NCBI RefSeq assembly: GCF_036108815.1
Contig: NZ_CP107985.1
Span: 2,976,001 to 3,040,000, forward strand
DNA from: Streptomyces sp. NBC_00353
GTDB lineage: Bacteria > Actinomycetota > Actinomycetes > Streptomycetales > Streptomycetaceae
Length of the DNA stretch: 64,000 nt
Reading direction: 5' to 3'
Part shown: one piece after another, positions 18,281 through 25,272 of the stretch
How the letters are laid out: every line of letters starts with the position of its first letter
How positions within the stretch are numbered: position 1 is the stretch's first letter
The notes under the pieces: generated by a model
The model's database searches: none
What the model saw: only the letters and a program-made list of their open reading frames with translations
Told to the model about the DNA's origin: nothing
Translations under genes and position numbers: made by a program

Positions 18281-18781
18281 ATGACCTCACCCCGGACCGC
18301 CACCGGCACGTTCACACAAGCCCGGTTGGGCACGCTCTCCCTGATCGGGTGGAGCGGGGAGCACCCCGGCGGCGGACACGATGTCGCCTTCCTGCTCGTC
18401 TACTCGCTGGGCGACGGGACGGACGGCCCGGCCGCCGGTGAGGCCGCGATGCGAGTGGCACTGGAGCGCTGCGGGCTGCCGGTCGGCGCCCGTCTCGTGC
18501 GCGCCGCCGAGACGCCGGGCCTCCCGGTGAAGCTCCTGGTCCAGGCCGGTCAGGCCGTACTGACGCTGCCCCACTTCACCGCGCAGTACCGGGTGCCGGC
18601 CGAGTGGCTGGTCGCGGCCCGCGACCGGGGCGAGGTCTACGCGATGTTCGCCACCCGCCCGTGGCCGGAGGCGGTGCCGGGCCGGCCGGTCAGCGAGGAG
18701 CTGCTGCGCTCCTTCGCCGCCGACGAAGAGGTCGTCATGACCTCCGCCCACTGTCTTCTGCCGGTGCGCTCCCTGGGCTGA
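18281..18781 (+). CDS. DUF5949 family protein
   Basis: A 166-residue protein matching the Streptomyces DUF5949 family. It begins MTSPRTATGTFTQARLGTLS and contains LIGWSGEHPGGG, LLVYSLGDGTDGPAAGEAAM, KLLVQAGQAVLTLPHFTAQY and FATRPWPEAVPG. It has no signal peptide or membrane segment and no known function. The ATG at 18281 is the likely start, although the ribosome site is weak; an in-frame ATG at 18260 is an alternative. A strong hairpin follows the gene. Confidence 0.8.
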   Translation: MTSPRTATGTFTQARLGTLSLIGWSGEHPGGGHDVAFLLVYSLGDGTDGPAAGEAAMRVALERCGLPVGARLVRAAETPGLPVKLLVQAGQAVLTLPHFTAQYRVPAEWLVAARDRGEVYAMFATRPWPEAVPGRPVSEELLRSFAADEEVVMTSAHCLLPVRSLG

Positions 18782-18800
18782 CCCGCCCGCCCGGTCCGTC

Positions 18801-18836
18801 CGATGCCCACCGCCCCCCGTCGAGCGGTGGGCATCG
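18801..18836 (+). terminator. Terminator hairpin after the DUF5949 gene
   Basis: A perfect 13-bp stem (18801-18813 with 18824-18836) and a 10-nt loop begin 20 nt after the stop codon. There is no clear T-run. Confidence 0.7.
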
Positions 18837-18860
18837 TCGTGCGCCGCCCCACAGGGGAGA

Positions 18861-18894
18861 GCGGGCGGCCCGGGGGTACCCCTGGACCGCCCGC
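18861..18894 (-). terminator. Terminator hairpin after rodlin 1
   Basis: An imperfect stem pairs 18861-18876 with 18879-18894 (13 of 16 positions) just past the stop codon of the minus-strand rodlin gene. Together with the preceding hairpin it insulates two convergent genes. Confidence 0.55.
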
Positions 18895-18907
18895 AGCTCA
18901 CGCGGCG

Positions 18908-19318
18908 TCAGCTGTTGTTGGCGCCGTTGCCCGACAGGACCGGGACGTCGTCCAGGATGTGCGACAGAGCCTCGTCACCCTTGGCCTGGGTGGAGTTCTC
19001 CGTGCACTGCTGGTTCTGCGGCGAGGACAGGACGTTGACGTCCTGGACCGCGACGGGCACCAGGCCCACGACCGAGCCGACGTCGGCCTTGGCCGGCAGG
19101 CCGACGCACGCCTTGTTCAGCGAGCCCTGGACGAGCTGCAGCTGCGGGCTGCCGTCGCCCTGGGTCACGCTGTTGCCGAACTGCTGCTGCGTCCCGTTCC
19201 CGTTGACCGACGTGGTGCCCTGGTCATTGCCGATCGCCATGGCCGAGGGAGCCGCGGCAGCCGAAAGACCGACCAGGGATACGGCCACTGCCGCGCCGGC
19301 CATCATCTTCTTCATCAC
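18908..19318 (-). CDS. Rodlin (copy 1)
   Basis: A 136-residue secreted rodlin. Rodlins assemble with chaplins into the rodlet layer on aerial hyphae and spores. A signal peptide ends at AMA, and the mature protein begins IGNDQGTTSVNGNG. The family hallmarks are FGNSVTQGDGSPQ, GSLNKACVGLPAK and QNQQCTENSTQAKGDEALSH, with two conserved Cys. GTG at 19316-19318 is taken as start because GAAGGG is 6 nt away and all three copies then have equal length. A 108-bp block is identical to rodlin 2. Its promoter region matches the other rodlins. Confidence 0.9.
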   Translation of the reverse strand: MMKKMMAGAAVAVSLVGLSAAAAPSAMAIGNDQGTTSVNGNGTQQQFGNSVTQGDGSPQLQLVQGSLNKACVGLPAKADVGSVVGLVPVAVQDVNVLSSPQNQQCTENSTQAKGDEALSHILDDVPVLSGNGANNS

Positions 19319-19354
19319 GCTTCACCCTTCAGAGCGCCCCGTTCTGGAACGCAC

Positions 19355-19399
19355 TGATCAACCGGATACGGAAGCGTCAGTTCCGCAGTACCACTCAAA
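19355..19399 (-). promoter_or_regulatory. Rodlin-type promoter block (copy 1), ECF-sigma-like
   Basis: On the minus strand the order is TTTGAGTGGT, 25 bp, CGGTTGATCA. The same 10-25-10 layout occurs upstream of the other two rodlin genes. Within the 25 bp, GGAAC lies 17 bp before GTTGATC, which looks like an ECF sigma promoter. Chaplin and rodlin genes are known targets of the ECF factor BldN in Streptomyces; assignment to BldN here is inference. Confidence 0.55.
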
Positions 19400-19449
19400 T
19401 GGGTTGGATCCAGAGCGAGTTCGAAGCGGGCGACCGCCTCAAGGTCCGA

Positions 19450-19653
19450 TCAGTCACCCAACATCTCGCCGGAGGTGCGCGCCGCGGGGAGGAGGCGACC
19501 CGCGCAGGGCGGATCGGACTCGGGGCGCGGCAAGGACTGCTGCCTGGCCCGCCGGACTGCCTGCCACTCGGCGAGCAGCCGGTCGTAGATGGGTGTGACG
19601 TCCTCCGTGTGCCGGTGCCGGCCGCACGGGCGCTGACTGTCGTAATGGTCCAT
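19450..19653 (-). CDS. Small hypothetical protein
   Basis: A possible 67-residue protein beginning MDHYDSQRPCGRHRHTEDVT, with the segment TPIYDRLLAEWQAVRRARQQ. The latter resembles short Streptomyces proteins with a TPxYDRLLAEW motif. AAAGG lies about 8 nt before the ATG. Codon use is acceptable but the C-terminal part is less convincing. It sits alone in the 570-bp gap between rodlins 1 and 2. The rest of that gap shows only the rodlin 1 promoter block. Confidence 0.45.
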   Translation of the reverse strand: MDHYDSQRPCGRHRHTEDVTPIYDRLLAEWQAVRRARQQSLPRPESDPPCAGRLLPAARTSGEMLGD

Positions 19654-19886
19654 GACGGGCCTTTACCCGGTACGGCGGCCGACCGCAGCCGCCACTACGG
19701 CAACCGGCCCAGTACACCCCTCCATCGAGGGTTTTCGGCGGACTGAGGACCGTCCCGAGATCCCTGGCGTATCACCCTTGCGCGCACGACGAGGGGCCAG
19801 TCCGTCCGGGGCGCCGAGGAATGGCCGCCGCGTGGAAGAACTGGCCCCACGGCGTATCGGGGAAAGGCCTCCGGAGCGGTGAGGCT

Positions 19887-20297
19887 CTAGTTGTTGCCGG
19901 TGCCGTTGCCGGACAGGACCGGGATGTCGTCCAGGATGTGCGACAGAGCCTCGTCACCCTTGGCCTGGGTGGAGTTCTCCGTGCACTGCTGGTTCTGCGG
20001 CGAGGACAGGACGTTGACGTCCTGGACCGCGACCGGGACCACACCGACGAGCGAACCGACGTCGGCCTTGGCCGGCAGGCCGACGCAGGGCTTGTTGAGC
20101 GAGCCCTGGACCAGTGCGAACTGCGGGCTCCAGTCACCCTGGGTGGCCGAGTTGCCGAACGACTGCGCGTTGCCGTTGCCGTTGTACGACGTCGTACCGG
20201 TGTCGTTGCCGATGGCCATGGCCTGCGGGGCGATCGCGGCGGAGACGCCGACGATCGCAGCAGCCGCAGCTGCCGAGGCCATAATCTTCTTGATCAT
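19887..20297 (-). CDS. Rodlin (copy 2)
   Basis: A 136-residue secreted rodlin with signal peptide MIKKIMASAAAAAAIVGVSA ending near AMA. The mature part begins IGNDTGTTSYNGNGNAQSFG and keeps both conserved Cys (NKPCVGLP, NQQCTENS). The ATG at 20295-20297 has AGAAGGG 7 nt upstream. A 108-bp stretch (19926-20033) is identical to rodlin 1, and a 109-bp stretch (19950-20058) is identical to rodlin 3. This points to recent gene conversion or purifying selection at the DNA level. Confidence 0.9.
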   Translation of the reverse strand: MIKKIMASAAAAAAIVGVSAAIAPQAMAIGNDTGTTSYNGNGNAQSFGNSATQGDWSPQFALVQGSLNKPCVGLPAKADVGSLVGVVPVAVQDVNVLSSPQNQQCTENSTQAKGDEALSHILDDIPVLSGNGTGNN

Positions 20298-20345
20298 CAA
20301 ATAGCCCTTCTGGGGTCTTCCGTTGTCCGCCTGTCCGGAGCGCCT

Positions 20346-20390
20346 TGATCAACTCGCTCCGGCGGGATCGGATGTGCCACTTCACCCGAA
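20346..20390 (-). promoter_or_regulatory. Rodlin-type promoter block (copy 2)
   Basis: On the minus strand the order is TTCGGGTGAA, 25 bp, GAGTTGATCA, with exactly the spacing seen at the other rodlin genes. The block ends 48 nt upstream of the rodlin 2 start codon. The GGAAC-like element is poor here (ACATC). Confidence 0.5.
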
Positions 20391-20488
20391 CGGGGCTTCT
20401 GCCTTCCGGATGTTGCCGAATGCGCGGTAGCGATACCGGAGAATTGCAATCACCGCGAATGCGATGGGAACTGCCGTCCCTTGACGGA

Positions 20489-20779
20489 TCAGCCACCGAA
20501 GGGCACGCCACCGAGCAGCGGAGCCGCGCTCTTGGCCGCACCGGTGGCCTGACCGGCGGCCTTGGTGACGGCGCCCTTCTTCTGCACCGATTCCGTGGCG
20601 CCACCGACGGTGTCGACGATCGGGTCGATGCCCTGCGGGGCTGCGGCCAACACCTGGTTGACGCCGCCGTCGAGGCTGAAGCCGGGGGCCGTGGCGGTGG
20701 TAACGGCGAAGGCGGGAGCAGCCGTTCCGAGAGCAACCACGGAACCGGCAACGAACGCAGCAGTCTTCGCGTACTTCAC
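20489..20779 (-). CDS. Unrecognised 96-residue secreted protein beside the chaplin/rodlin genes
   Basis: A signal peptide (VKYAKTAAFVAGSVVALGTA, cleavage after AFA) is almost the same as that of the short chaplin VKYTKVAAIAAGTL. The mature part, about 70 residues, has no Cys and no chaplin domain; it is Ala/Gly rich (GFSLDGGVNQVLAAAPQG, TDxVGGATESVQKKGAV, PLLGGVPFGG). GTG at 20777-20779 is chosen by alignment with the chaplin start and sits 9 nt from GAAGGG; a CTG two codons earlier is possible. Its upstream region keeps GGTAACGA at the same 94-nt distance as in the short chaplin. The function is unknown; a surface-layer role is inferred. Confidence 0.7.
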   Translation of the reverse strand: MKYAKTAAFVAGSVVALGTAAPAFAVTTATAPGFSLDGGVNQVLAAAPQGIDPIVDTVGGATESVQKKGAVTKAAGQATGAAKSAAPLLGGVPFGG

Positions 20780-20872
20780 TTTCAGGTTCCCTTCTGCGGC
20801 GGCATCTGTTTCGGTCGCGTCCCCGCGCCGCACAAGCCTTCTTTACCTGTGACTTCTGCCGCTTTCGACCTG

Positions 20873-20879
20873 GGTAACG
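20873..20879 (-). promoter_or_regulatory. Conserved CGTTACC element upstream of the 96-residue gene
   Basis: CGTTACC (minus strand) lies 94 nt before the start codon, the same distance as the copy in front of the short chaplin. Short matches such as CTnGTGCGGC also align at equal offsets, which suggests duplicated promoters. Confidence 0.45.
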
Positions 20880-21148
20880 ATTCGGTTCCGGTCGGGAAAC
20901 TGCACGGCCCACCTTTTCTGGTGGACCACTCGATCGATCGCATGACTATTCACTGGAACGAGTGTTGCAGGGGTTCCACGGCCGGAATGGGTGGTGCACT
21001 GTCAAGTGCTCCGTTCCGCGCAGCCGTCCGGGTGTTCGCCTCCAGCCGCCGGCGCACCGCGCCGCGGGCGATGCGGAACGACTCCGGCCGTTCCGCCTCA
21101 TCCGGAAGCACGGCGAACCCGCGGAACGGAGCACGCGGAAAGAGGAAA

Positions 21149-21181
21149 GCCCCGGATCGCACGCGAGGTGCGATCCGGGGC
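21149..21181 (-). terminator. Terminator hairpin after the short chaplin
   Basis: A perfect 14-bp stem (21149-21162 with 21168-21181) with a 5-nt loop lies 38 nt past the chaplin stop. In the chaplin sense it is followed by a pyrimidine-rich run, GCTTTCCTCTTTCC. The remaining gap from here down to 20880 shows no convincing gene. Confidence 0.75.
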
Positions 21182-21218
21182 GGACCGACGGTGAGCACTG
21201 GGCTCAGCCGACCGGAAT

Positions 21219-21452
21219 TCAGCCGTTGGAGCAGGCGTTTCCGAACGCGGGGTTGAGCAGGCCGATCACGTTCAGCGTGTTGCCACAGACGTTGACCGGG
21301 ACGTGAATCGGAACCTGAACGACGTTGCCGGAAAGGACACCCGGGGAGTTGTTGGCCGCGCCCTCGGCACCGGAGTCGGCGAAGGCGGGAGTTGCGGCAC
21401 CGATCGCCATCAGGGTTCCGGCGGCGATGGCGGCAACCTTGGTGTACTTCAC
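21219..21452 (-). CDS. Short chaplin
   Basis: A 77-residue chaplin: a signal peptide ending AFA followed by a single chaplin domain (NNSPGVLSGNVVQVPIHVPV, NVCGNTLNVIGLLNPAFG, NACSNG) with the paired Cys of most chaplins. Chaplins are secreted amyloid-forming surfactants that allow hyphae to break the water surface. GTG at 21450-21452 leaves 6 nt to AAAGGG; the ATG two codons earlier abuts the ribosome site and is less likely. It belongs to the group without a sorting signal (ChpD-H type). Confidence 0.9.
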   Translation of the reverse strand: MKYTKVAAIAAGTLMAIGAATPAFADSGAEGAANNSPGVLSGNVVQVPIHVPVNVCGNTLNVIGLLNPAFGNACSNG

Positions 21453-21545
21453 TTTCATCCCTTTCTTTGACGGAGTCCGGAGCGGCCACGACTTTCGTGC
21501 CGCACGAGCGCATTCCTGAACGCTCGTAACTCCGCCACTACAATT

Positions 21546-21552
21546 GGTAACG
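21546..21552 (-). promoter_or_regulatory. Conserved CGTTACC element upstream of the short chaplin
   Basis: CGTTACC on the minus strand lies 94 nt before the chaplin start codon, matching sequence and spacing at the 96-residue secreted gene. It may be part of a shared developmental promoter. Confidence 0.45.
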
Positions 21553-21687
21553 ACTTAAGACCGTGCGCGAAACTCTTCAAGAAGAAGATTCCTGAAAATC
21601 CGCCCGAATGATGCAACATTCACTACTCGGCACAACCGCAGGGATCATTCGATTTTCCGTTGCGCCGAGGGACCGACAGGCAACAGC

Positions 21688-21731
21688 AGGCCCGGGCCCC
21701 GCGTAGGAGGAACCCCGGCGGGCCCGGGCCT
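21688..21731 (-). terminator. Terminator hairpin after rodlin 3
   Basis: A perfect 12-bp GC-rich stem (21688-21699 with 21720-21731) begins 12 nt past the rodlin 3 stop codon. Confidence 0.65.
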
Positions 21732-21742
21732 TTGCGTCCGGC

Positions 21743-22153
21743 TCAGCTGTTGCCGGTGCCGTTGCCCGAGAGCACCGGAATGCCGTCCAGGATGTGCGAC
21801 AGCGGCTCGTCACCCTTGGCCTGGGTGGAGTTCTCCGTGCACTGCTGGTTCTGCGGCGAGGACAGGACGTTGACGTCCTGGACCGCGACCGGGACCACAC
21901 CGACGAGCGAACCGGCGTTCGCCTTGGCCGGCAGGCCGACGCAGGGTTTGTTCAGGCTGCCCTGGACCAGGCCGAACTGCGGGCTCCAGTCACCACGGGT
22001 CTCGGAGTTGCCGAACGACTGCGAAGAGCCGTTGCCGTTGACCGAGGTGGTACCGGTGTCGTTGCCGATGGCCATCGCCTGCGGAGCAAGCGTCGCCGAG
22101 ATGCCGACGATGGAGGCTGCGACGGCACCCGTAGCCAGGACCTTCTTGATCAC
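21743..22153 (-). CDS. Rodlin (copy 3)
   Basis: A third 136-residue rodlin. GTG at 22151-22153 is preceded by GAGAAGGG with a 6-nt spacer. The signal peptide VIKKVLATGAVAASIVGISA ends at AMA, and the mature region has FGNSETRGDWSPQFG, NKPCVGLPAK and NQQCTENSTQAKGDE. S. coelicolor has two rodlins, RdlA and RdlB, so three copies here is an expansion. It is divergent from the long chaplin across about 430 bp. Confidence 0.9.
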   Translation of the reverse strand: MIKKVLATGAVAASIVGISATLAPQAMAIGNDTGTTSVNGNGSSQSFGNSETRGDWSPQFGLVQGSLNKPCVGLPAKANAGSLVGVVPVAVQDVNVLSSPQNQQCTENSTQAKGDEPLSHILDGIPVLSGNGTGNS

Positions 22154-22195
22154 GATTAACCCTTCTCGTACTTGATGCCCCGCGTCGGAGCACTC

Positions 22196-22240
22196 TGACC
22201 AACTCACTGCCGGGCGTTTGGTTCTCTCCATTCACCCGAA
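22196..22240 (-). promoter_or_regulatory. Rodlin-type promoter block (copy 3)
   Basis: On the minus strand the order is TTCGGGTGAA, 25 bp, GAGTTGGTCA, with AGAAC 17 bp before GTTGG. Spacing is identical to the other two rodlin blocks. The rest of the 22241-22560 interval is AT-richer than its surroundings and probably holds the long-chaplin promoter, which could not be pinned down. Confidence 0.5.
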
Positions 22241-22584
22241 TGCCGGGTCGCCTCGACGCTCGCACCGAAGCGCGTCGCGGAACCCGTCGCACTGACTGCG
22301 TCACAGGGTGACGAACACCCGTACGTAATCCGTCCGGGTGGTTACATAATTTCCACGGAATTCTTAGTTTCCCCCACCAAATCTTTGTCGTTATGGGTGT
22401 CGTCAAGCGCGAGTTCGGAACGCGTGTCAGAGGAGTCCGTGTGAGTTCCGCTGAGCCGTGACCGCCGCTTGCCGAATCGCGTATGGCGAGCCGCCGGGAC
22501 GGTTTCCCCGGCGGTAGCTGCACCGCCTGATGAATGAACTGCGGGCGATCCGCCCGCGCGAAATGTCCTAAGGAAGGGCAACCA

Positions 22585-23379
22585 ATGCGAAAAGCTTTGA
22601 GTAAGAGCATGCTCGTCATGGCGGCGGCGTCAGGCATCCTGACCGCGGCAGGCGGATATGCACAGGCGGATGCTTCGGCCGACGGCTCCGCTGCCGGCTC
22701 GCCGGGCGTCGGCTCGGGCAATGCCGTACAGGTGCCGGTCCACGTTCCCGTCAATGTCTGCGGCAACACCGCCAATGTGGTCGGTCTGCTGAACCCGGCA
22801 TTCGGTAACACGTGCGAGAACGCGAGCGACCGCTCGGACGACGGCGGGGCCCAGGGCGCGAGTGCCGTCGGTGGCACCAGCAACTCCCCCGGTGTGCTGT
22901 CGGGCAACCTGGTCCAGGTTCCGGTCGACGTCCCGGTCAACGCTTGCGGCAACACTGTCGATGTCGTCGGCGCACTGAACCCCGCGGCGGGCAACCATTG
23001 CTCCAACGGGAGCCGGCCGTCGACGGGCGAACCGCCCGTCGTCGAACCGCCCGTCGTGGAGCCCCCGGTCGTCGAGCCCCCCGTCGTGGAGCCCCCGGTC
23101 GTGGAGCCCCCCGTCGTCGAACCGCCCGTCGTGGAGCCCCCGGTCGTGGAGCCCCCCGTCGTCGAACCGCCCGTCGTGGAGCCCCCGGTCGTGGAGCCCC
23201 CCGTCGTCGAACCGCCCGTCGTCGAGCCCCCCACCGTGATCCCTGCCGGCGTGAACACCCCCGGCTCTCAGCTGGCCCGCACCGGCGCAGCAGACCTCGG
23301 GGTGGCGGCCGGTGGCAGTGCTGCTCTTCTGCTCGGCGGCACGTTGCTGATGCGCCGCGCCCGCGCTTCGCGGAACTGA
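22585..23379 (+). CDS. Long chaplin with two chaplin domains, EPPVV repeats and a sortase signal
   Basis: A 264-residue cell-wall-anchored chaplin (ChpA-C type). The ATG at 22585 has AAGGAAGGG 6 nt upstream. A signal peptide of about 28 residues is followed by chaplin domain 1 (SPGVGSGNAVQVPVHVPV, NVCGNTANVVG) and domain 2 (SPGVLSGNLVQVPVDVPV, NACGNTVDVVG). A stalk of 14 pentapeptides follows (13 EPPVV, then EPPTV). The C-terminus has LARTG, a hydrophobic helix and an RRARASRN tail, fitting the LAXTG class-E sortase signal. Long chaplins anchor short chaplins to the wall. Confidence 0.92.
   Translation: MRKALSKSMLVMAAASGILTAAGGYAQADASADGSAAGSPGVGSGNAVQVPVHVPVNVCGNTANVVGLLNPAFGNTCENASDRSDDGGAQGASAVGGTSNSPGVLSGNLVQVPVDVPVNACGNTVDVVGALNPAAGNHCSNGSRPSTGEPPVVEPPVVEPPVVEPPVVEPPVVEPPVVEPPVVEPPVVEPPVVEPPVVEPPVVEPPVVEPPVVEPPTVIPAGVNTPGSQLARTGAADLGVAAGGSAALLLGGTLLMRRARASRN
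23029..23238 (+). repeat. Tandem 15-bp repeat coding for EPPVV
   Basis: Fourteen in-frame 15-bp units encode Glu-Pro-Pro-Val-Val; the last has Thr in place of the first Val. Codon variants recur in sets of three, giving a 45-bp higher-order repeat. Such arrays expand and contract by slippage, so stalk length may vary between strains. Confidence 0.9.
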
Positions 23380-23411
23380 CGTATGCGCAGAATTTCGTAA
23401 CAGGGAAATAG

Positions 23412-23457
23412 CGACAGGTCCGGCAGGACAGCATCAGCTGTCCTGCCGGACCTGTCG
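23412..23457. terminator. Strong bidirectional terminator
   Basis: A perfect 21-bp stem (23412-23432 with 23437-23457) with the 4-nt loop ATCA lies between the long chaplin and the convergent MaoC gene. It is the longest perfect hairpin noticed in the window. Confidence 0.9.
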
Positions 23458-23533
23458 TGTTCCGCCGGCCTCGCGTACATGCGGGGCATCTCCCTGCGTC
23501 ACCCGGCAGTCGGTGCGCACAGGGGCGACGCCC

Positions 23534-23992
23534 CTACGGGTAGAAGTGCGTGAGCGACTCGGCCACGCAGGCCGGTTTCTCGGACCCTTCGAGTTCGAAG
23601 GTGAAGGCGCGGGTCATCTGTACGCCGCCCCGCGCGACCTCCTTCACACCGACGACCGACGCATGCAGCCGCACGCGGCTGCCGACCGGTACCGGCGCGG
23701 GATAACGGACCTTGTTGACCCCGTAGTTGAGTGCCCGTCCCACGCCTTGCACCTGAGGCAGTTCACCGAACATCGGGATCCCCCAGCTGAGGACCATGTA
23801 CCCATGGGCGATGGTGCGTCCGTACGGGCCCATCGCGGCGCGTTCGGTGTCGGTGTGGATCCACTGGTGGTCCCCGGAGACGTACGCGTACGCGTCGATG
23901 AGTTCCTGGGTGATCTCCTTCCAGCCGGAGTGGCCCAGGTCGCGCCCGCTCAGGGTGAGGATCTCCGGGATGCCGTGCACGGTCAGCGGCAT
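23534..23992 (-). CDS. MaoC-like enoyl-CoA hydratase/dehydratase
   Basis: A 152-residue single hot-dog-fold protein. The hydratase-2 motif is AYAYVSGDHQWIHTDTERA with the catalytic Asp/His pair, followed by GRTIAHGYMVLS. Such enzymes hydrate 2-enoyl-CoA thioesters. The start is MPLTVHGIPE at 23992 with CGGAG 8 nt upstream; a longer N-terminus would run toward the IS110 element and is not supported. The upstream region is interrupted by the IS, so its native promoter may have been displaced. Confidence 0.85.
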   Translation of the reverse strand: MPLTVHGIPEILTLSGRDLGHSGWKEITQELIDAYAYVSGDHQWIHTDTERAAMGPYGRTIAHGYMVLSWGIPMFGELPQVQGVGRALNYGVNKVRYPAPVPVGSRVRLHASVVGVKEVARGGVQMTRAFTFELEGSEKPACVAESLTHFYP

Positions 23993-24048
23993 GGTCCGCG
24001 CTCCGTTCTTGCTCGCAGTGGGAGTCAGACACCCCATGTCGTTTGAGG

Positions 24049-25272
24049 TCAAGCGGCAGAGGTGTAGGCATGGTGTGACCAGGCGGTGGCTTCGTCGTAG
24101 TGGGTACGGGTTTTGAGGCAGCCGTGGAGGATGCCGACGAGCCGGTTGCCGAGCTGGCGGAGGGCGGGGTTGTAGCCGACCTCGCGGGCGCGTTGCTTGT
24201 CGTAGTAGCGGCGGGCGCCCGGTGATCGCAGGGCAGCGAACGCCTGGGATTGCAGGGCGTCGGCGAGGCGGTTGTTGCGGACGTAGCGGGCCTGGACGCT
24301 GTGGCTCTTGCCGGAGGCTCGGGTGATGGGGCTGGTGCCGGCATAGTTCTTGCGGGCTTTCGCGTTGGCGTATCGGGTGGGATCGTCTCCGAACTCGGCA
24401 AGCACCCGGGCGCCGGTGATCTCCCCGATGCCAGGCATCGAGAGGTAGATCTCAGCGTCCGGGTGCGCCAGAAAATGGGTCTTCACCTGCTCTTCCATCG
24501 CGGCGATCTGCTCGTTCAGCGCGATGATCAAGCGGGCGTGGGCGGTGGCGGTGGCCGCGTAGGCGGCGGTGACCGGTTCGGGCAGACCAAGTTGCGGCTC
24601 ACGCAGCGCGGCCTGGATGGTGGCCGCTTTCGCGTCCCGGTTGCGGCGGCGGTGGCGCGTCAGGACGGCGGTGATCTGGGTGCGGGTCAGCTTTGCCCCG
24701 GCTGCCGGGGCAGGTGCCTTGATCAGCAGTTCCAGCGCGTCCGTGCTGGTCAGTGTCAGGTCCGCGTATGCGGCCAAAGCGGCTGGGAAGTACTCGCGCA
24801 GAGTGCAACGCAGCCGCTGGAAGGTGCGGGTGCGTTCCCAGATCAGGCTCTGGTGAGCACGGGCGACGACCTTGACGGCCTGGGCCTGCTCGCTGTCCCC
24901 GGCCACCGGTCGAAGCTGGTCCCGGTCGATGCGGACCATGTCCGCCAGCGCGTGCGCGTCGCCCTTGTCGCTCTTGGCGCCGGAGGAGGCATAGCGTTCC
25001 TTGAAGCGGTTGACCTGGCGGGGGTTGATCGCGAACACCTGGTAGCCGGAGGCGATCAGGGCCTGCACCCACGAGCCGCGGTCGGTCTCGATGCCGACCA
25101 CGACCTCGGCTGGGTCCAGGTCCGCGCCGCCGTGGCGGGCGATCAGTTCGTGCAGCTTCGCGATGCCTGCCACCCCTTCGGGCAGGTTCGCGGCGGCCAG
25201 TTTGTGGCCGGTCTCGTCCTGGACCTCGACATCGTGGTGGTCCTCGGCCCAGTCATCACCGATCAGCAGCAA
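24049..25272 (-). CDS. IS110-family transposase (DEDD)
   Basis: A 407-residue transposase with an N-terminal RuvC-like DEDD domain (LLIGDDWAEDHHDVEV, VVVGIETDRGSWVQAL, AKSDKGDAHALADMVRID). The C-terminal transposase_20 region contains LSMPGIGEITGARVLAEFGD and the catalytic-Ser neighbourhood YAGTSPITRASGKS. TTG at 25270-25272 is chosen because GGGGAGGG lies just upstream. The reading frame is full length, so the element could be active. IS110 recombinases are known to use a bridge RNA encoded in the element's non-coding end. Confidence 0.93.
   Translation of the reverse strand: MLLIGDDWAEDHHDVEVQDETGHKLAAANLPEGVAGIAKLHELIARHGGADLDPAEVVVGIETDRGSWVQALIASGYQVFAINPRQVNRFKERYASSGAKSDKGDAHALADMVRIDRDQLRPVAGDSEQAQAVKVVARAHQSLIWERTRTFQRLRCTLREYFPAALAAYADLTLTSTDALELLIKAPAPAAGAKLTRTQITAVLTRHRRRNRDAKAATIQAALREPQLGLPEPVTAAYAATATAHARLIIALNEQIAAMEEQVKTHFLAHPDAEIYLSMPGIGEITGARVLAEFGDDPTRYANAKARKNYAGTSPITRASGKSHSVQARYVRNNRLADALQSQAFAALRSPGARRYYDKQRAREVGYNPALRQLGNRLVGILHGCLKTRTHYDEATAWSHHAYTSAA

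Noticed and set aside
19660..19886. Possible gene between the small hypothetical protein and rodlin 2
   Set aside because: Short frames on both strands lack ribosome sites and have inconsistent codon bias; nothing there could be supported.
23029..23238. Regular repeat that could be mistaken for a CRISPR array
   Set aside because: Units are contiguous 15-bp codon repeats without unique spacers, and they are in frame inside a gene.
21990..23258. Minus-strand frame with GGSTT repeats over the long chaplin
   Set aside because: The repeat is only the complement of the EPPVV-coding array; the plus-strand protein has a signal peptide, chaplin domains and a sorting signal.
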